From: Anaerolineae bacterium
GTDB lineage: Bacteria > Chloroflexota > Anaerolineae > Aggregatilineales > Phototrophicaceae
Assembly (NCBI GenBank): GCA_013360465.1
Contig: JABWBO010000029.1
Span: 1 to 64,000, forward strand
Reading direction: 5' to 3'
Length of the DNA stretch: 64,000 bases
The notes under the pieces were generated by a model. That model saw nothing but the letters and a program-made list of their open reading frames with translations, did no database searches and was not told the DNA's origin. Below, in pieces: positions 44,393-55,345 of this stretch (position 1 is its first letter; every line of letters starts with the position of its first letter). Made by a program: the position numbers and the translations under genes.

Positions 44393-44420
44393 GTCGGGGC
44401 GTGGTTCGCTGCGCCCCGAC
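44393..44420 (+). terminator. Intercistronic hairpin after the binding-protein gene
   Basis: GTCGGGGCG (44393-44401) pairs with CGCCCCGAC (44412-44420) and is not followed by a T-run. Such hairpins after binding-protein genes usually stabilise that part of the mRNA and reduce read-through to the next gene, here the isomerase-like enzyme 23 bases on. Confidence 0.55.
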
Positions 44421-44443
44421 CTGATACCCCAAAGGATGACCAC

Positions 44444-45652
44444 ATGTCCAATCGAAGTCTGATAGAACAGGCGTTGGAGACCGGCGGGGGAATCTTCCGC
44501 CTGATGCCGACCTGGGTCCCGCGTTCCTTCTGCGTGCCGGGGCGGCGGCTGCGCCTGCATCCCGACGATCTGTACGCGCTGGGCGGGAATCGCGGCGGCA
44601 TCGACGAACGCTGGTTTTCCAGCACCACCAAAGCCGACAACGGACCCCTGACGGCGCACGACGAGGGCTTGAGCTACATCTTTGTCAGCGACAAGCTGAA
44701 GATCACCCTCGCCGAAGCATTCGATGAGATGGGGGCGGAACTGCTGGGACAGGACGTGATCGACCGCTGCGGTGGGTGGGTCATGTACAGCAAGTTCTTC
44801 GACAACATGTACCCGCTGCCGCATCACCTGCATCAGAGCGACGAGAAAGCCGCCGAGGTCAGCAAGCTCGGCAAGCCGGAAGCTTACTACTACCCGGCGC
44901 AGTACAATTTCGCGCTCGACACTTTCCCCTTCACCTTCTTCGGGCTGAACCCCGGCACGACTCAGGACCAGGTCGTGGAATGCCTGAAGAACTTCGAGAA
45001 GGGCGACAACAAGATTCTGACCCTCTCCAAGGCGCACCGTCTTCAGGTCGATACCGGCTGGTACGTGCCGCCCGGCGTGCTGCATGCGCCCGGCACACTG
45101 TGTACCTATGAACCGCAGCGCGCCAGCGATGTCTTCAGCATGTGGCAGTCGCTGATCGCCGATTACTACGTGGTGGACCGCGCGCTGCTGACGGCGCAGA
45201 TGCCGCTGGACAAGCACTACGACTACGACTACATGCTCTCGCTTCTCGACTGGGACGCCAACACCGCCCCCGATTTCGTGGATCGTTTCTTTCTGCCCCC
45301 CATCCCGGCGAAGCCCGCCGAGGCGATGGACGGCTATGAGGAGAAGTGGATCACCTATGGCAGCGAATGGTTCAGCGCCAAGAGCCTGACCGTTCAGCCG
45401 GGGCGCACCGTGACCGTCTCCGACCCGGCAGCCTACGGGCTGATCTGCGTCGAAGGCTACGGCGCGTTTGGTCCGCATCCCATCGCCGCGCCGACGATGA
45501 TCCGCTTCGGGCAGATGACCGAGGATGAGTTCTTCGTCACGGCTGAAGCGGCGCGGGCGGGCGTGTCGATCACCAATCGCAGCACGACCGAACCGCTCGT
45601 CATCCTCAAGCACTTCAACCCCGGTAACCCCGACATGCCGGCGAAACCCTGA
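44444..45652 (+). CDS. Cupin-fold, type I phosphomannose-isomerase-like enzyme
   Basis: 402 residues. The metal-site region PHHLHQSDEKAAE (about 125-137) followed by GKPEAYYY (about 143-150) and later GWYVPPGVLHAPGT resembles the Gln/His-x-His, Glu and His ligands of type I phosphomannose isomerases (KPE and HAxG motifs), with a second cupin-like barrel at the C-terminus. It probably isomerises the sugar imported by the LacI-operon transporter or its phosphate. The family match is by motif only. Last gene of that operon; a strong hairpin follows. Confidence 0.72.
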   Translation: MSNRSLIEQALETGGGIFRLMPTWVPRSFCVPGRRLRLHPDDLYALGGNRGGIDERWFSSTTKADNGPLTAHDEGLSYIFVSDKLKITLAEAFDEMGAELLGQDVIDRCGGWVMYSKFFDNMYPLPHHLHQSDEKAAEVSKLGKPEAYYYPAQYNFALDTFPFTFFGLNPGTTQDQVVECLKNFEKGDNKILTLSKAHRLQVDTGWYVPPGVLHAPGTLCTYEPQRASDVFSMWQSLIADYYVVDRALLTAQMPLDKHYDYDYMLSLLDWDANTAPDFVDRFFLPPIPAKPAEAMDGYEEKWITYGSEWFSAKSLTVQPGRTVTVSDPAAYGLICVEGYGAFGPHPIAAPTMIRFGQMTEDEFFVTAEAARAGVSITNRSTTEPLVILKHFNPGNPDMPAKP

Positions 45653-45670
45653 AAGTCCACATTCGACAAA

Positions 45671-45701
45671 GGCGCGGCGGCACTCGCGGTCCCGCCGCGC
45701 C
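45671..45701 (+). terminator. GC-rich hairpin, likely end of the sugar-uptake operon
   Basis: GGCGCGGCGG (45671-45680) pairs perfectly with CCGCCGCGCC (45692-45701); GGTCGCTTT follows. The T-run is short, but position and stem strength fit a terminator between the isomerase-like gene and the ABC exporter gene. Confidence 0.55.
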
Positions 45702-45799
45702 GGTCGCTTTCACGCTGTCACCACGTCGATCACATCGACTGTCCCGGCTGATCTGGTAGAATTCACTCGCTTCTGACCGCCCCTGAATTCGAGGACCCT

Positions 45800-47629
45800 A
45801 TGGGAATCGCCGCCCTTCTCCGTGAGAACATCGTCCGCACCCTGAACCTGCGCCAGGCGGTGCAGTTGGTCTACGGCGCGTCGCCCCGCCTGTTCGCCGC
45901 CAGCGCCGTGCTGGTCGTCATCCAGAGCGCGCTGCCGGTGATGGTGCTGTATGTCACCAAGCTGATGATCGACGACATCACCTTGCAGCTGGGGCTGCCG
46001 GCGGAAGGGCGGGACTTCTCGCACATTGCCGGGCTGATCGCCCTGGTCGGCTTGCTGACCCTGCTGGAAACGCTGTTCGCCACGCTCAACACGCTGGTCG
46101 CCGAAATCCAGGGTAGCGTGGTCGCCGACAGCATCCTGGCGCGCATCCAGATGAAATCGGTCGAGGTCGATCTGGCGTACTACGAGAACGCCCAGGTCTA
46201 CGACACCCTGTATCGCGCCCAACAGGACGCGCCCTATCGCCCGCCGCGCATCGTCAGCGGGCTGCTGCGCATCGGGCAGAGCGCGCTGTCGCTGGTCGGC
46301 ATGGTCGGGCTGCTGGCGACGGTCAACATCGCCATCGCGCTGATCGTGCTGACGGCGACGATCCCCCGCCTGTTCGTGCGCCTGTGGTCCTCGCGGATGC
46401 TCAACGCCTGGCTCAAACGCCGCAGCGCCACCGAGCGCCTGCTCGTCTACTACAACTACATGCTCACCCTCAGCCACTACGCCAAAGAAGTAAGGTTGTT
46501 CAACCTCGGCGGGCTGTTCACGGGGCGCTCGGTCGCCGCGCGCACGACGCTGCGCCAGGAGCGCATGGCGATCTCCACGCGCCGCGCCGTCTTCGACATC
46601 GGCGCGCAGGCGGCGGCGGTCGCCGCGTTGTTCGTCGCCTATGGCTTGATCGCCAACGATGCGCTGCTGGGCAGCGTGACCATCGGCAGCCTGGTCATCA
46701 GCTTCCAGGCGTTCCAGCGCGCCCAGGGCTATTTCGGCGACATCCTGTCGCAGCTCGCGCAGCTGTACGAGGACAATCTCTTCCTACAAAACTACTACGC
46801 CTTCATGGCGATCAAGTCGAACATCGCCGCGCCCGCCCACCCGCTGCCGGTCCCCGCCGCCATGCAGCAGGGCATCCGCTTCGAGCAGGTCTCCTTCGGC
46901 TATGTGCCCGGTGCTAAACCCGTCCTGGATTCGATCTCGCTGGAGATCAAACCGGGCGAGATGGTGGCGCTGGTCGGCGAAAACGGCGCGGGCAAGACCA
47001 CCCTGACCAAGCTGCTGTGCCGCCTGTACGACCCGACGGATGGGCGCATCACCATCGATGGGGTGGACCTGCGCGACTTCGACCCTGCCGACCTGCGGCG
47101 CGCCATCAGCGCCATCTTTCAGGACTACGTCACCTACTACATGACGGCGGCGGAGAACATCTGGGTTGCGGAACCGTCCGGCGAGATAGATCGTGCGCGT
47201 GTCGAAGCCGCCGCGCGCAAGTCGGAGGCGCACCCGGTCATCGCGGCGCTGCCGCACGGCTACGATACGATGCTCGGCGCTTATTTCCAGGGCGGGCAGG
47301 AACTCAGCGTCGGGCAGTGGCAGAAGGTTGCGCTCGCCCGCGCCTTCTATCGCGACTCGCAGGTGATCATCCTGGATGAACCGACGGCGGCGCTCGACGT
47401 GATGTCCGAGGCGGCGGTCTTCGACCATTTCAAGCAGATCGCGCGCGGCAAGACGGCGCTGCTGATCAGCCATCGCCTCAGCACCGTGCGCATGGCGGAC
47501 CGCATTTTCGTGCTGGATCAGGGCAAGATCGCTGAATCTGGCACGCACGACGCGCTGATGGCGCGGGACGGCATCTATGCCCACCTGTTCCGCACCCAGG
47601 CGCAGAATTACACGCTGAGTGACCAGTAG
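45800..47629 (+). CDS. ABC exporter, fused membrane and ATPase domains (MsbA-like)
   Basis: 609 residues. About 6 transmembrane segments (1-340), then an ABC domain with Walker A GENGAGKTT (about 393-401), signature LSVGQWQKVALARAF, Walker B VIILDEPTAALD and switch His (LLISHRLSTVRMADR). A half-transporter that works as a homodimer. GAGG sits 5-6 bases before the ATG. The next gene, a GT-C glycosyltransferase, begins 10 bases after its stop, so the pair may handle a glycolipid or peptide; the substrate is unknown. Confidence 0.9.
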   Translation: MGIAALLRENIVRTLNLRQAVQLVYGASPRLFAASAVLVVIQSALPVMVLYVTKLMIDDITLQLGLPAEGRDFSHIAGLIALVGLLTLLETLFATLNTLVAEIQGSVVADSILARIQMKSVEVDLAYYENAQVYDTLYRAQQDAPYRPPRIVSGLLRIGQSALSLVGMVGLLATVNIAIALIVLTATIPRLFVRLWSSRMLNAWLKRRSATERLLVYYNYMLTLSHYAKEVRLFNLGGLFTGRSVAARTTLRQERMAISTRRAVFDIGAQAAAVAALFVAYGLIANDALLGSVTIGSLVISFQAFQRAQGYFGDILSQLAQLYEDNLFLQNYYAFMAIKSNIAAPAHPLPVPAAMQQGIRFEQVSFGYVPGAKPVLDSISLEIKPGEMVALVGENGAGKTTLTKLLCRLYDPTDGRITIDGVDLRDFDPADLRRAISAIFQDYVTYYMTAAENIWVAEPSGEIDRARVEAAARKSEAHPVIAALPHGYDTMLGAYFQGGQELSVGQWQKVALARAFYRDSQVIILDEPTAALDVMSEAAVFDHFKQIARGKTALLISHRLSTVRMADRIFVLDQGKIAESGTHDALMARDGIYAHLFRTQAQNYTLSDQ

Positions 47630-47639
47630 GCAGGGCGCG

Positions 47640-49040
47640 ATGACGACAAGACCGATGGCTGTGCTGTTTCAACGCCCGTTCGAACGCCCGCTGATCGCCG
47701 GGCTGATCTATGCCGCCGTCCTGATCGCCCTGGTTGCCTACATCCTGGCGGGCGTGCCGGTCACGCCCTTCCACGCCGACGAGGCGACGCAGATCGCCAT
47801 GAGCCGCGATTACGCGGCGATCTTCCTGGAAGGCGATCTCGATTCGCAGCGCTATCAGGAGAATCCCGCCGACCCTGCCGCCCAGGAGCTTCGCCTGATC
47901 AACGGCGTCGTCACCAAACTGCTGATCGGCTTGGCATGGCAGGCGCGCGGCTACAGCGTCGAGGACATCAACCAGCCCTGGGACTGGGGCGCGGACTGGA
48001 CCTACAACATCGAAAATGGGCACGTGCCGTCGTCCGATCTGCTGATCACGGCGCGCCTCCCTTCGGCGGCGCTGTATGCCCTCGGTCTGCTGCCGATGTT
48101 CGCCCTGGGCTGGCTGGTTGGTGGGCGGGTCGGCGCGTTCGTCTCCGTGCTGCTCTACGCGCTGCACCCGGCGCTGCTCATCAACGGTCGGCGCGCCATG
48201 ATGGAAGGGGCGCTGATCGCCTTCAGCCTGTTCACCGTGCTGGCGGGGGTCTGGTTCGCGCGGTCGCGGTCCTGGGGGGCGGCGCTGCTGCTGGCGTTGG
48301 CGGCGGGGCTGGCGCTGGCGAGCAAGCATACGGCGGCGTTCACGCTGATCGCCGTCTACGGCGGCTGCCTGACGCTGCTGAGTTTGGAGATGCTGCGCCG
48401 CCGAGACCGGCACATCCTCGGTGGGCTGATCTGGCTCGTCCTCTCGGCGCTGCTGGCGCTGGGGCTGTTCTACGCGCTCAATCCGGCATGGTGGGGCGAC
48501 CCGGTCGGGCGCGCGGGTCAGGTACTTGCGCTGCGCAGCGATCTGCTCGCCGGGCAGGCGGCGGCGTTCGGCGGCTACGGCGACACCGGCGCGGCGCTGA
48601 GCGGCTGGCTGCGTCAGGCGTTTTTGCCGCCGGCGCAGTACTACGAAGTGCCGTCCTGGGCGAACTATATCAGCGGCGAGATCAACGCTTACGAGGCATC
48701 CGTCTTCGACGGCGTGCGCGATCTGAAGGCGGCGGGGCTGGAAGGCGTCCTGTTCGATCTTCTGCTGCCCCTTCAGGTCGTCGCCGGGTTGGGCGCGCTG
48801 CTGGGCGGGCGCAGCGTCGAGCGGCGGACGCGGGTGATGCTGCTGACCTGGGCGGTGATCACGGCGCTGACCACCGCACTGCTGACGCCCCTGGAATGGC
48901 AGCGCTACTACCTGCCGATGCATCTGGCGTCGCTGCTGCTGACGGCGGCGGGCGTGGCGTGGTCGGTGCATCCGGCAGTGGGCGGGGCGAAGGTCAGCGG
49001 CGGAACCGGCGCTTCGCCGCCCTCCACCCCTGACCCCTGA
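47640..49040 (+). CDS. GT-C (PMT/GT39-like) membrane glycosyltransferase
   Basis: 466 residues, about 11 transmembrane segments. The first extracytoplasmic loop begins with the catalytic-type acidic pair HADEATQIAM (DE), as in PMT/ArnT-family enzymes that use lipid-linked sugars, and TARLPSAALYAL follows. The C-terminus is Ser/Thr/Pro-rich. I use the ATG at 47640; an in-frame GTG at 47619 inside the upstream gene is possible and would add 7 residues. Adjacent to the ABC exporter, suggesting joint envelope glycan work. Confidence 0.82.
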   Translation: MTTRPMAVLFQRPFERPLIAGLIYAAVLIALVAYILAGVPVTPFHADEATQIAMSRDYAAIFLEGDLDSQRYQENPADPAAQELRLINGVVTKLLIGLAWQARGYSVEDINQPWDWGADWTYNIENGHVPSSDLLITARLPSAALYALGLLPMFALGWLVGGRVGAFVSVLLYALHPALLINGRRAMMEGALIAFSLFTVLAGVWFARSRSWGAALLLALAAGLALASKHTAAFTLIAVYGGCLTLLSLEMLRRRDRHILGGLIWLVLSALLALGLFYALNPAWWGDPVGRAGQVLALRSDLLAGQAAAFGGYGDTGAALSGWLRQAFLPPAQYYEVPSWANYISGEINAYEASVFDGVRDLKAAGLEGVLFDLLLPLQVVAGLGALLGGRSVERRTRVMLLTWAVITALTTALLTPLEWQRYYLPMHLASLLLTAAGVAWSVHPAVGGAKVSGGTGASPPSTPDP

Positions 49041-49051
49041 TCAGCCGCCGA

Positions 49052-50026
49052 TCACAGCCCGGCGACCGCCATCGCCAGCTGGCGCTGGACCTTCTTGGTG
49101 TTGAAGCGCTGCCACATCGCCGGGACGCCGTCGCGAAGCGCCGTCTTCTGCGCCTCCAGCGCTGCGATGTAGGTTCGCAGAGCCTCCTGAACGTCGGAAT
49201 CGTCGTTCCGCGAGAAGTCGCTGATCAGATCATTCAGATGCTCCTGAGCGACGCTCATGTCGTTCAGCCTGCCCAGATGATCCTGGATCAGCTTCATCTC
49301 CTCGATAAACGCGCTGGCGTTCGACCCCATCACCTCGCCGAACAGCGAGACCACGTAGCGCAGCCGCTTGAACTCGATGCGCAGCGCGTGGAGCGTCAGC
49401 AGGTCGGCTTCGGGCAGCACCTCTTCATAGGCGCGCACCGAGCCGAGATGGCGGTAGATCATCTCCGGCAGGATGTGGCGCAGCTGCACCGGCTGAATTT
49501 CGTCGCGGTCGCTGTCTCCCCGTGCGCCCTTGCCGGGGGTGGTCAGGAAGACGCCGAATGCTTTGACGAAGCGCCCGTAAGCGGCGCGGTCGAAAGCGCC
49601 GACCAGCCGTTCCCGCGCCTTGTCGCGCCGCCCGCGCAGCAGCCCGGCGGCTTTTTCCAGCGCTGCCCGCTCTTCGTCGGGGCGCTCGGCTGCATACTTC
49701 TCCAGGTCATCGATCTGCACATCGAGATCGCGCACCGTGCCGAGCGTCTGGGCGATCTTGCGCAATCCCTGGCTGTAGGGGGCAATCGCCTTCTGCTTGA
49801 AATAGGGTTCCAGCAGGCGCAGGGCGCTGCGCATCCGGCGGATGGCGACACGCATGTCATGCACGTCTTCGATGTCTTCGCCGGTACGGCTGCCCGCTTC
49901 ATGCTGAAGCATCTTGATGAGTTCGTTGAGCAGGACTTTGCGCCCGGCTTCAGCTATCGTGTCGTCCGCCGAGAGCGGCTGCTGCGCTGCGCTGAGCGCC
50001 ATAATGAAGTCTTCATGCTGAGTCAT
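49052..50026 (-). CDS. CHAD domain protein (polyphosphate-binding helical domain)
   Basis: 324 residues, all-helical, with the CHAD hallmark HDMRVAIRRMRSALRLLEP and repeated conserved His/Arg/Lys (LHALRIEFKRLRYVVSLF). CHAD domains bind polyphosphate through these basic residues; stand-alone versions localise to polyP granules. No CYTH/triphosphatase domain is attached. The start is uncertain: ATGs at 50074, 50026 and 50002 are in frame with no clear ribosome-binding site, and I use 50026 (MTQHEDF). Convergent with the glycosyltransferase gene. Confidence 0.85.
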   Translation of the reverse strand: MTQHEDFIMALSAAQQPLSADDTIAEAGRKVLLNELIKMLQHEAGSRTGEDIEDVHDMRVAIRRMRSALRLLEPYFKQKAIAPYSQGLRKIAQTLGTVRDLDVQIDDLEKYAAERPDEERAALEKAAGLLRGRRDKARERLVGAFDRAAYGRFVKAFGVFLTTPGKGARGDSDRDEIQPVQLRHILPEMIYRHLGSVRAYEEVLPEADLLTLHALRIEFKRLRYVVSLFGEVMGSNASAFIEEMKLIQDHLGRLNDMSVAQEHLNDLISDFSRNDDSDVQEALRTYIAALEAQKTALRDGVPAMWQRFNTKKVQRQLAMAVAGL

Positions 50027-50147
50027 TGTGGTATCCAGGAATATCCCCTGTTCAATAAGGGCACGTGACGGCATGATTTTAAGAAAATGTTACACTAAAG
50101 TCCAGAAACCTTAAATTATGATAAATTTATGCCTTAAAGTAAGCGAT

Positions 50148-52022
50148 TCAGAACTGCGTTTGCTGAAGGATGGCGCGGAAGAAATCGAGGATGGTCAGGC
50201 TGGGATCGTTGATGATCTGGCGCAGTCCGTCGTTGACGATAGCCCACTGGTAGACCTGGATGATCAGCAGCAGGGGGATGCCGATGCTGACGATGCGCAC
50301 CGGCAGACGCGCCACAGCGACCGACACCGGCGTCTCGCTGATCTCGTTGAGCTGCTGGCGGTCGTCGAGCAGGCGCAGGCGCTGCATGTTCAGATCGTCG
50401 CGCTGGCTGTTGAGCTGCACGTAGCGAAACAGGTTGTTCATGCTGCGGGCATCGGCGCTGTGATGGCGCTGCCAGGCGACTTCAATCGTGTCGATCTGCT
50501 GGTTCAGCGCGCCGATCTGCCTCTGAATGCTGTCGAGCTGCTCGACGAGCATCTGGGTCTGGCGTTCGCGCCAGCGCTTCTGCCCGCGCGCGTAGGGGCT
50601 GCGGATCAACACAAAATAATGGGCATAGAGGAGGACCAGCGGGATCACGACGTTGTACGCCAGGATGCGCCCCAGGTCCTGTGGCAGTTCCGGCAGACGC
50701 CCCTCGGTCAGCACCTGGCTGAACGGCACGGCGAACATGTACAGCGTGATGATCAGCACGATCAGGAAGCCGACCGGCAGTTTTTCCACCAGCGTCTCGC
50801 GCTCGTCCGCCGGAAGCGCCGAGCGCCCCAGGGCGAATCCGTACAGCGCCAGCAGCGCCACCAGCAGCACGTAGAAGGGCAGGGCGAAAAGGAGCGAGAG
50901 CGCCTGCTCGCTGGTCTCGATCAGAGCGCTGCCGCGCTGAAGCACCTGCTGGCGCAGCAGACCGATCAGCCCGCCGGTATCGCCGAGCAGCAGCAGATAC
51001 GCCGGGATCAGAGTGGCGAGTACCCCCAGGATCAGCAGCATGTCCATATCCGAGATGGTCTTGAGGATGCTGCTCATCCGCGCCGGCAGTCGTTCCAGTA
51101 GATCGTCGGGCAGAAAACGCTCGCGCAGACCGCGCCGGCTGATGACGACGATCACGATCAGCACGACGATCAGCAGCCACAGCACCGGGGTGATCGCCAG
51201 CACCGCCAGATCGAGATCGGTATCGCCGAGCAGCCCGGCGGTGCGCGGGTCGCCGCGTTCCAGGAAGCGGCGGTAGATGAGCTGTGTACAGACGATCAGC
51301 GCCAGCGGCGCGAACAGCCGCGCCAGCCGCAGCCAGGTGCGGCTCTGGCTCAGCCAGTCGTTCCAGCGCTGCGTCCACATCAGCTGCATACCCAGATAGT
51401 AGAGCCAGGTGACCGTCAGGAGTCCGCCGGTGTACAGCGTGTCGAAGCGCACCGTGAAGATATCCGGCTGAAAGACGCGCACCAGGACATTCGCCCCGGT
51501 CAGCGCCGCCAGCCCGGTGGCGATCAGCTCGTTAGCGGCGAGGAGTATCTGCTCCCATGGCGGGATCGCTGTGCTGAAGCGGGCGTGGAAGGCGCGAGTC
51601 TGAACAGCCGCCGAACGCAGGAACATCCAGCCGACGGCGATCAGCACGATGATCAGGAAGTAGGTCTGTTCGCTGCTCTTTCCGGTCAGCGGCGCGCCGG
51701 GCACGAGGCGGATCAGGGCGATCCAGAGCGAAGAATAGAACCAGTTCATCAGGATGTGCAGTGCGTGTACGCGCGTGAAGCGCGCCCCGACGATGCCCCG
51801 GCGGACGCCGGTGTTGGCGGCGAGCAGCACCAGCACGACCAGATTGGCGACCGCCAGCGCGATGCCGAGCGGATGGTTCAGCGCGATGCGGGCGATGATG
51901 TGCAGCACGCCAACCGCCATCAGCGCGGGGACGATCAGCTGGTCGATGCGCGAATCGCCGACTGCGACGGCGCGCAGGAGCGACTCGGTGGTGATGCGCC
52001 TGGGGTCTTTTTCTTCTGCCAT
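50148..52022 (-). CDS. Large multi-pass membrane protein of unknown function with a cytosolic coiled-coil insert
   Basis: 624 residues from the ATG at 52022 (an upstream ATG at 52076 is less likely). About 12 hydrophobic segments fill residues 25-450. A charged helical stretch of about 100 residues (KRWRERQTQMLVEQLDSIQR, LNQQIDTIEVAWQRH, DDLNMQRLRLLDDRQQLN) looks like a coiled-coil hairpin, and a final transmembrane helix (IVSIGIPLLLIIQVYQWAI) precedes the C-terminus. No family recognised: not a transporter or kinase motif set. Transcribed alone. Confidence 0.75.
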   Translation of the reverse strand: MAEEKDPRRITTESLLRAVAVGDSRIDQLIVPALMAVGVLHIIARIALNHPLGIALAVANLVVLVLLAANTGVRRGIVGARFTRVHALHILMNWFYSSLWIALIRLVPGAPLTGKSSEQTYFLIIVLIAVGWMFLRSAAVQTRAFHARFSTAIPPWEQILLAANELIATGLAALTGANVLVRVFQPDIFTVRFDTLYTGGLLTVTWLYYLGMQLMWTQRWNDWLSQSRTWLRLARLFAPLALIVCTQLIYRRFLERGDPRTAGLLGDTDLDLAVLAITPVLWLLIVVLIVIVVISRRGLRERFLPDDLLERLPARMSSILKTISDMDMLLILGVLATLIPAYLLLLGDTGGLIGLLRQQVLQRGSALIETSEQALSLLFALPFYVLLVALLALYGFALGRSALPADERETLVEKLPVGFLIVLIITLYMFAVPFSQVLTEGRLPELPQDLGRILAYNVVIPLVLLYAHYFVLIRSPYARGQKRWRERQTQMLVEQLDSIQRQIGALNQQIDTIEVAWQRHHSADARSMNNLFRYVQLNSQRDDLNMQRLRLLDDRQQLNEISETPVSVAVARLPVRIVSIGIPLLLIIQVYQWAIVNDGLRQIINDPSLTILDFFRAILQQTQF

Positions 52023-52124
52023 GTGCTGATCATAGCACAAAGCGCCGTTGTGGCGGCGGTGACTGCGCCACGCCATGTTACAATGAAAATGGTGGAATGC
52101 GGCAAAGTTGTGGAGCCAGGAAGC

Positions 52125-52320
52125 ATGATCACGCTTGCCATCCCGACCGATTCACCGGCAGTTGTCGGTCCTCTACAAGGGCAGTGGACGTACACCGACG
52201 GGCAGTGTGGCGCGGCGCGCGGGTTTCACCGCTGGCGATGTCCTCGCCTTTGCCTGTCTGCCAGGCATCAGCACGCCGGTGCAGACGCTGTTTGACGGTG
52301 CGCCAGATACGACCTTGTAG
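52125..52320 (+). pseudogene. Internally deleted Uma2-family (DUF820) gene remnant
   Basis: In one frame from the ATG at 52125 (AGGA just upstream) the translation MITLAIPTDSPAVVGPLQGQ then WTYTD is the typical Uma2 N-terminus. In another frame, ending at the TAG at 52318-52320, AGFTAGDVLAFACLPGIST then PVQTLFDGAPDTTL is the typical Uma2 C-terminus. The nuclease core between them (about 150 residues in intact members) is missing and the frames do not join. It occupies the gap between the membrane-protein gene and the acyl-CoA mutase gene; its ATG is about 100 bases from the former. Confidence 0.6.
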
Positions 52321-52382
52321 AGGCGCACGCCGCGCGATGCCCCCGATTTTTCGAAAAATGAGTTCATTGGAGACTGCTGACG

Positions 52383-54068
<1,686 letters not shown>

Positions 54069-54072
54069 GGCG

Positions 54073-55338
54073 CTAGTAGTTGGGGTAGAGGCAGGCGTTC
54101 ATCCGGGGAAACAGGGTGTCGAGCAGGGCATGGTGGTGTCCGCGAATAATGAAATCGGGATAGCGTTCGGCGAGTTCCTGGCGCGTCTTCCAGCCCAGTG
54201 CCAGCACCGGAAAGAGCAGCGGGGGGATGCGAATCTCGCTGCCCTCCGTACTGCCGCGCGGTTCGACCGCCGCCAGCCTGCCAGACTCAAAGCGCAGGGC
54301 GAAAGCTTCCCGGTAGAGATTGAAGATCACCGTCTGGGTAAGACCGGCGAACATGCTCCCGGCGAGCCGCCGTTCCAGCGCCGGCGCGATGGCGCGTAGG
54401 AAATGCGATGCATCTGGGATGTGAATCTGCCATTGATACCTGCCGGTATCATGCGCTCCCCTTCCCGCCGCTGTCCGAACGAGCGCGCCATCGTCCGGGG
54501 TGATCAGCCGGATGTAGGGCTTGTCCCGTTCGAGCGCCTGCCTTCTGAGGATCGGCAGCAGCGCCGAAGCGCTGGCATGATCGAGGCGCGAGGCTTCACC
54601 GACGTTCAAACCCTCGCCGAACCCGTAATGCTGGATGCACCAGTAGCCGACCGGGTATCCGGCAGAATTGAGCAGCAGGAAGACATCCACGTTCGTGCCC
54701 ATGCCGGGCGCGGGTTCCAGAATGAAGCGCCACACGCCTGCGTCGCGCCGTGCGCTGATGTCGTAGTCGCGGCTGGCGTCGTCGTAGAACTTTGCCAGCG
54801 TAGGAATATCCGCGATCCCCCCCGGGCGGAACATGTAGTTTTCGGGCAGGTCCGAGGCGATCTGGCGCAGCTCGATCTCCCAACCGCCTTCCAGGGGCAG
54901 GACGTATTCGTAGCCAAACTGGCGATAGAAGTAAGGGATGCCCTGAATGTGGCTGAGGTGAAATCCTCCCTCGCGGAGCAGTTCTTTGTGGCGAACGGTG
55001 AGCGCGCGGATCAACCCCTGGTTGCGGAACGGCTCCAGCGTGGCGCAGATGCCCAGTTCACCGGAACGCAGTTCAACCCCTGCATAGTTCCAGCGCCAGG
55101 GGATCAGGCAGAGCGATGCGGCGACGCGCCCGCTGGAATCCTCCTCGGCATACAGCCAGTGTTCCGGGCGGGTATGCGGGTGATTCATGAGCAGGACGCG
55201 GCTCAGCGCCTCTTCCTGTGAGCCGAAGACCACCGCATTGAATGCCGCGACCCGTTCAGCATCCTCAAGCGTGTCGACCGATTTGAGGGTGAAGCCGCTG
55301 CCGAGCGGCTTGCTGTAGGGAGCGCCGGGTACGAACAT
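54073..55338 (-). CDS. Eis-like GNAT N-acetyltransferase
   Basis: 421 residues with the tripartite Eis layout: N-terminal GNAT with the acetyl-CoA loop (LGICATLEPFRNQGLIRAL, where V.P..RgqGi would be usual), a second GNAT-like fold, and a C-terminal SCP2-like sterol-carrier domain (SMFAGLTQTVIFNLYREAF, LRFESGRL). Ends at the C-terminal residue Tyr (CLYPNY). Eis proteins acetylate amines, including aminoglycosides and Lys side chains; the substrate here is unknown. Convergent with the mutase gene, 4 bases apart. Confidence 0.8.
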   Translation of the reverse strand: MFVPGAPYSKPLGSGFTLKSVDTLEDAERVAAFNAVVFGSQEEALSRVLLMNHPHTRPEHWLYAEEDSSGRVAASLCLIPWRWNYAGVELRSGELGICATLEPFRNQGLIRALTVRHKELLREGGFHLSHIQGIPYFYRQFGYEYVLPLEGGWEIELRQIASDLPENYMFRPGGIADIPTLAKFYDDASRDYDISARRDAGVWRFILEPAPGMGTNVDVFLLLNSAGYPVGYWCIQHYGFGEGLNVGEASRLDHASASALLPILRRQALERDKPYIRLITPDDGALVRTAAGRGAHDTGRYQWQIHIPDASHFLRAIAPALERRLAGSMFAGLTQTVIFNLYREAFALRFESGRLAAVEPRGSTEGSEIRIPPLLFPVLALGWKTRQELAERYPDFIIRGHHHALLDTLFPRMNACLYPNY

Positions 55339-55345
55339 TGCTGCC

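Noticed and set aside
52023..52382. Cobalamin riboswitch upstream of the acyl-CoA mutase
   Set aside because: No B12-box (GCCACTG-like) or matching stems; the region is better explained by the remnant of a Uma2 gene.
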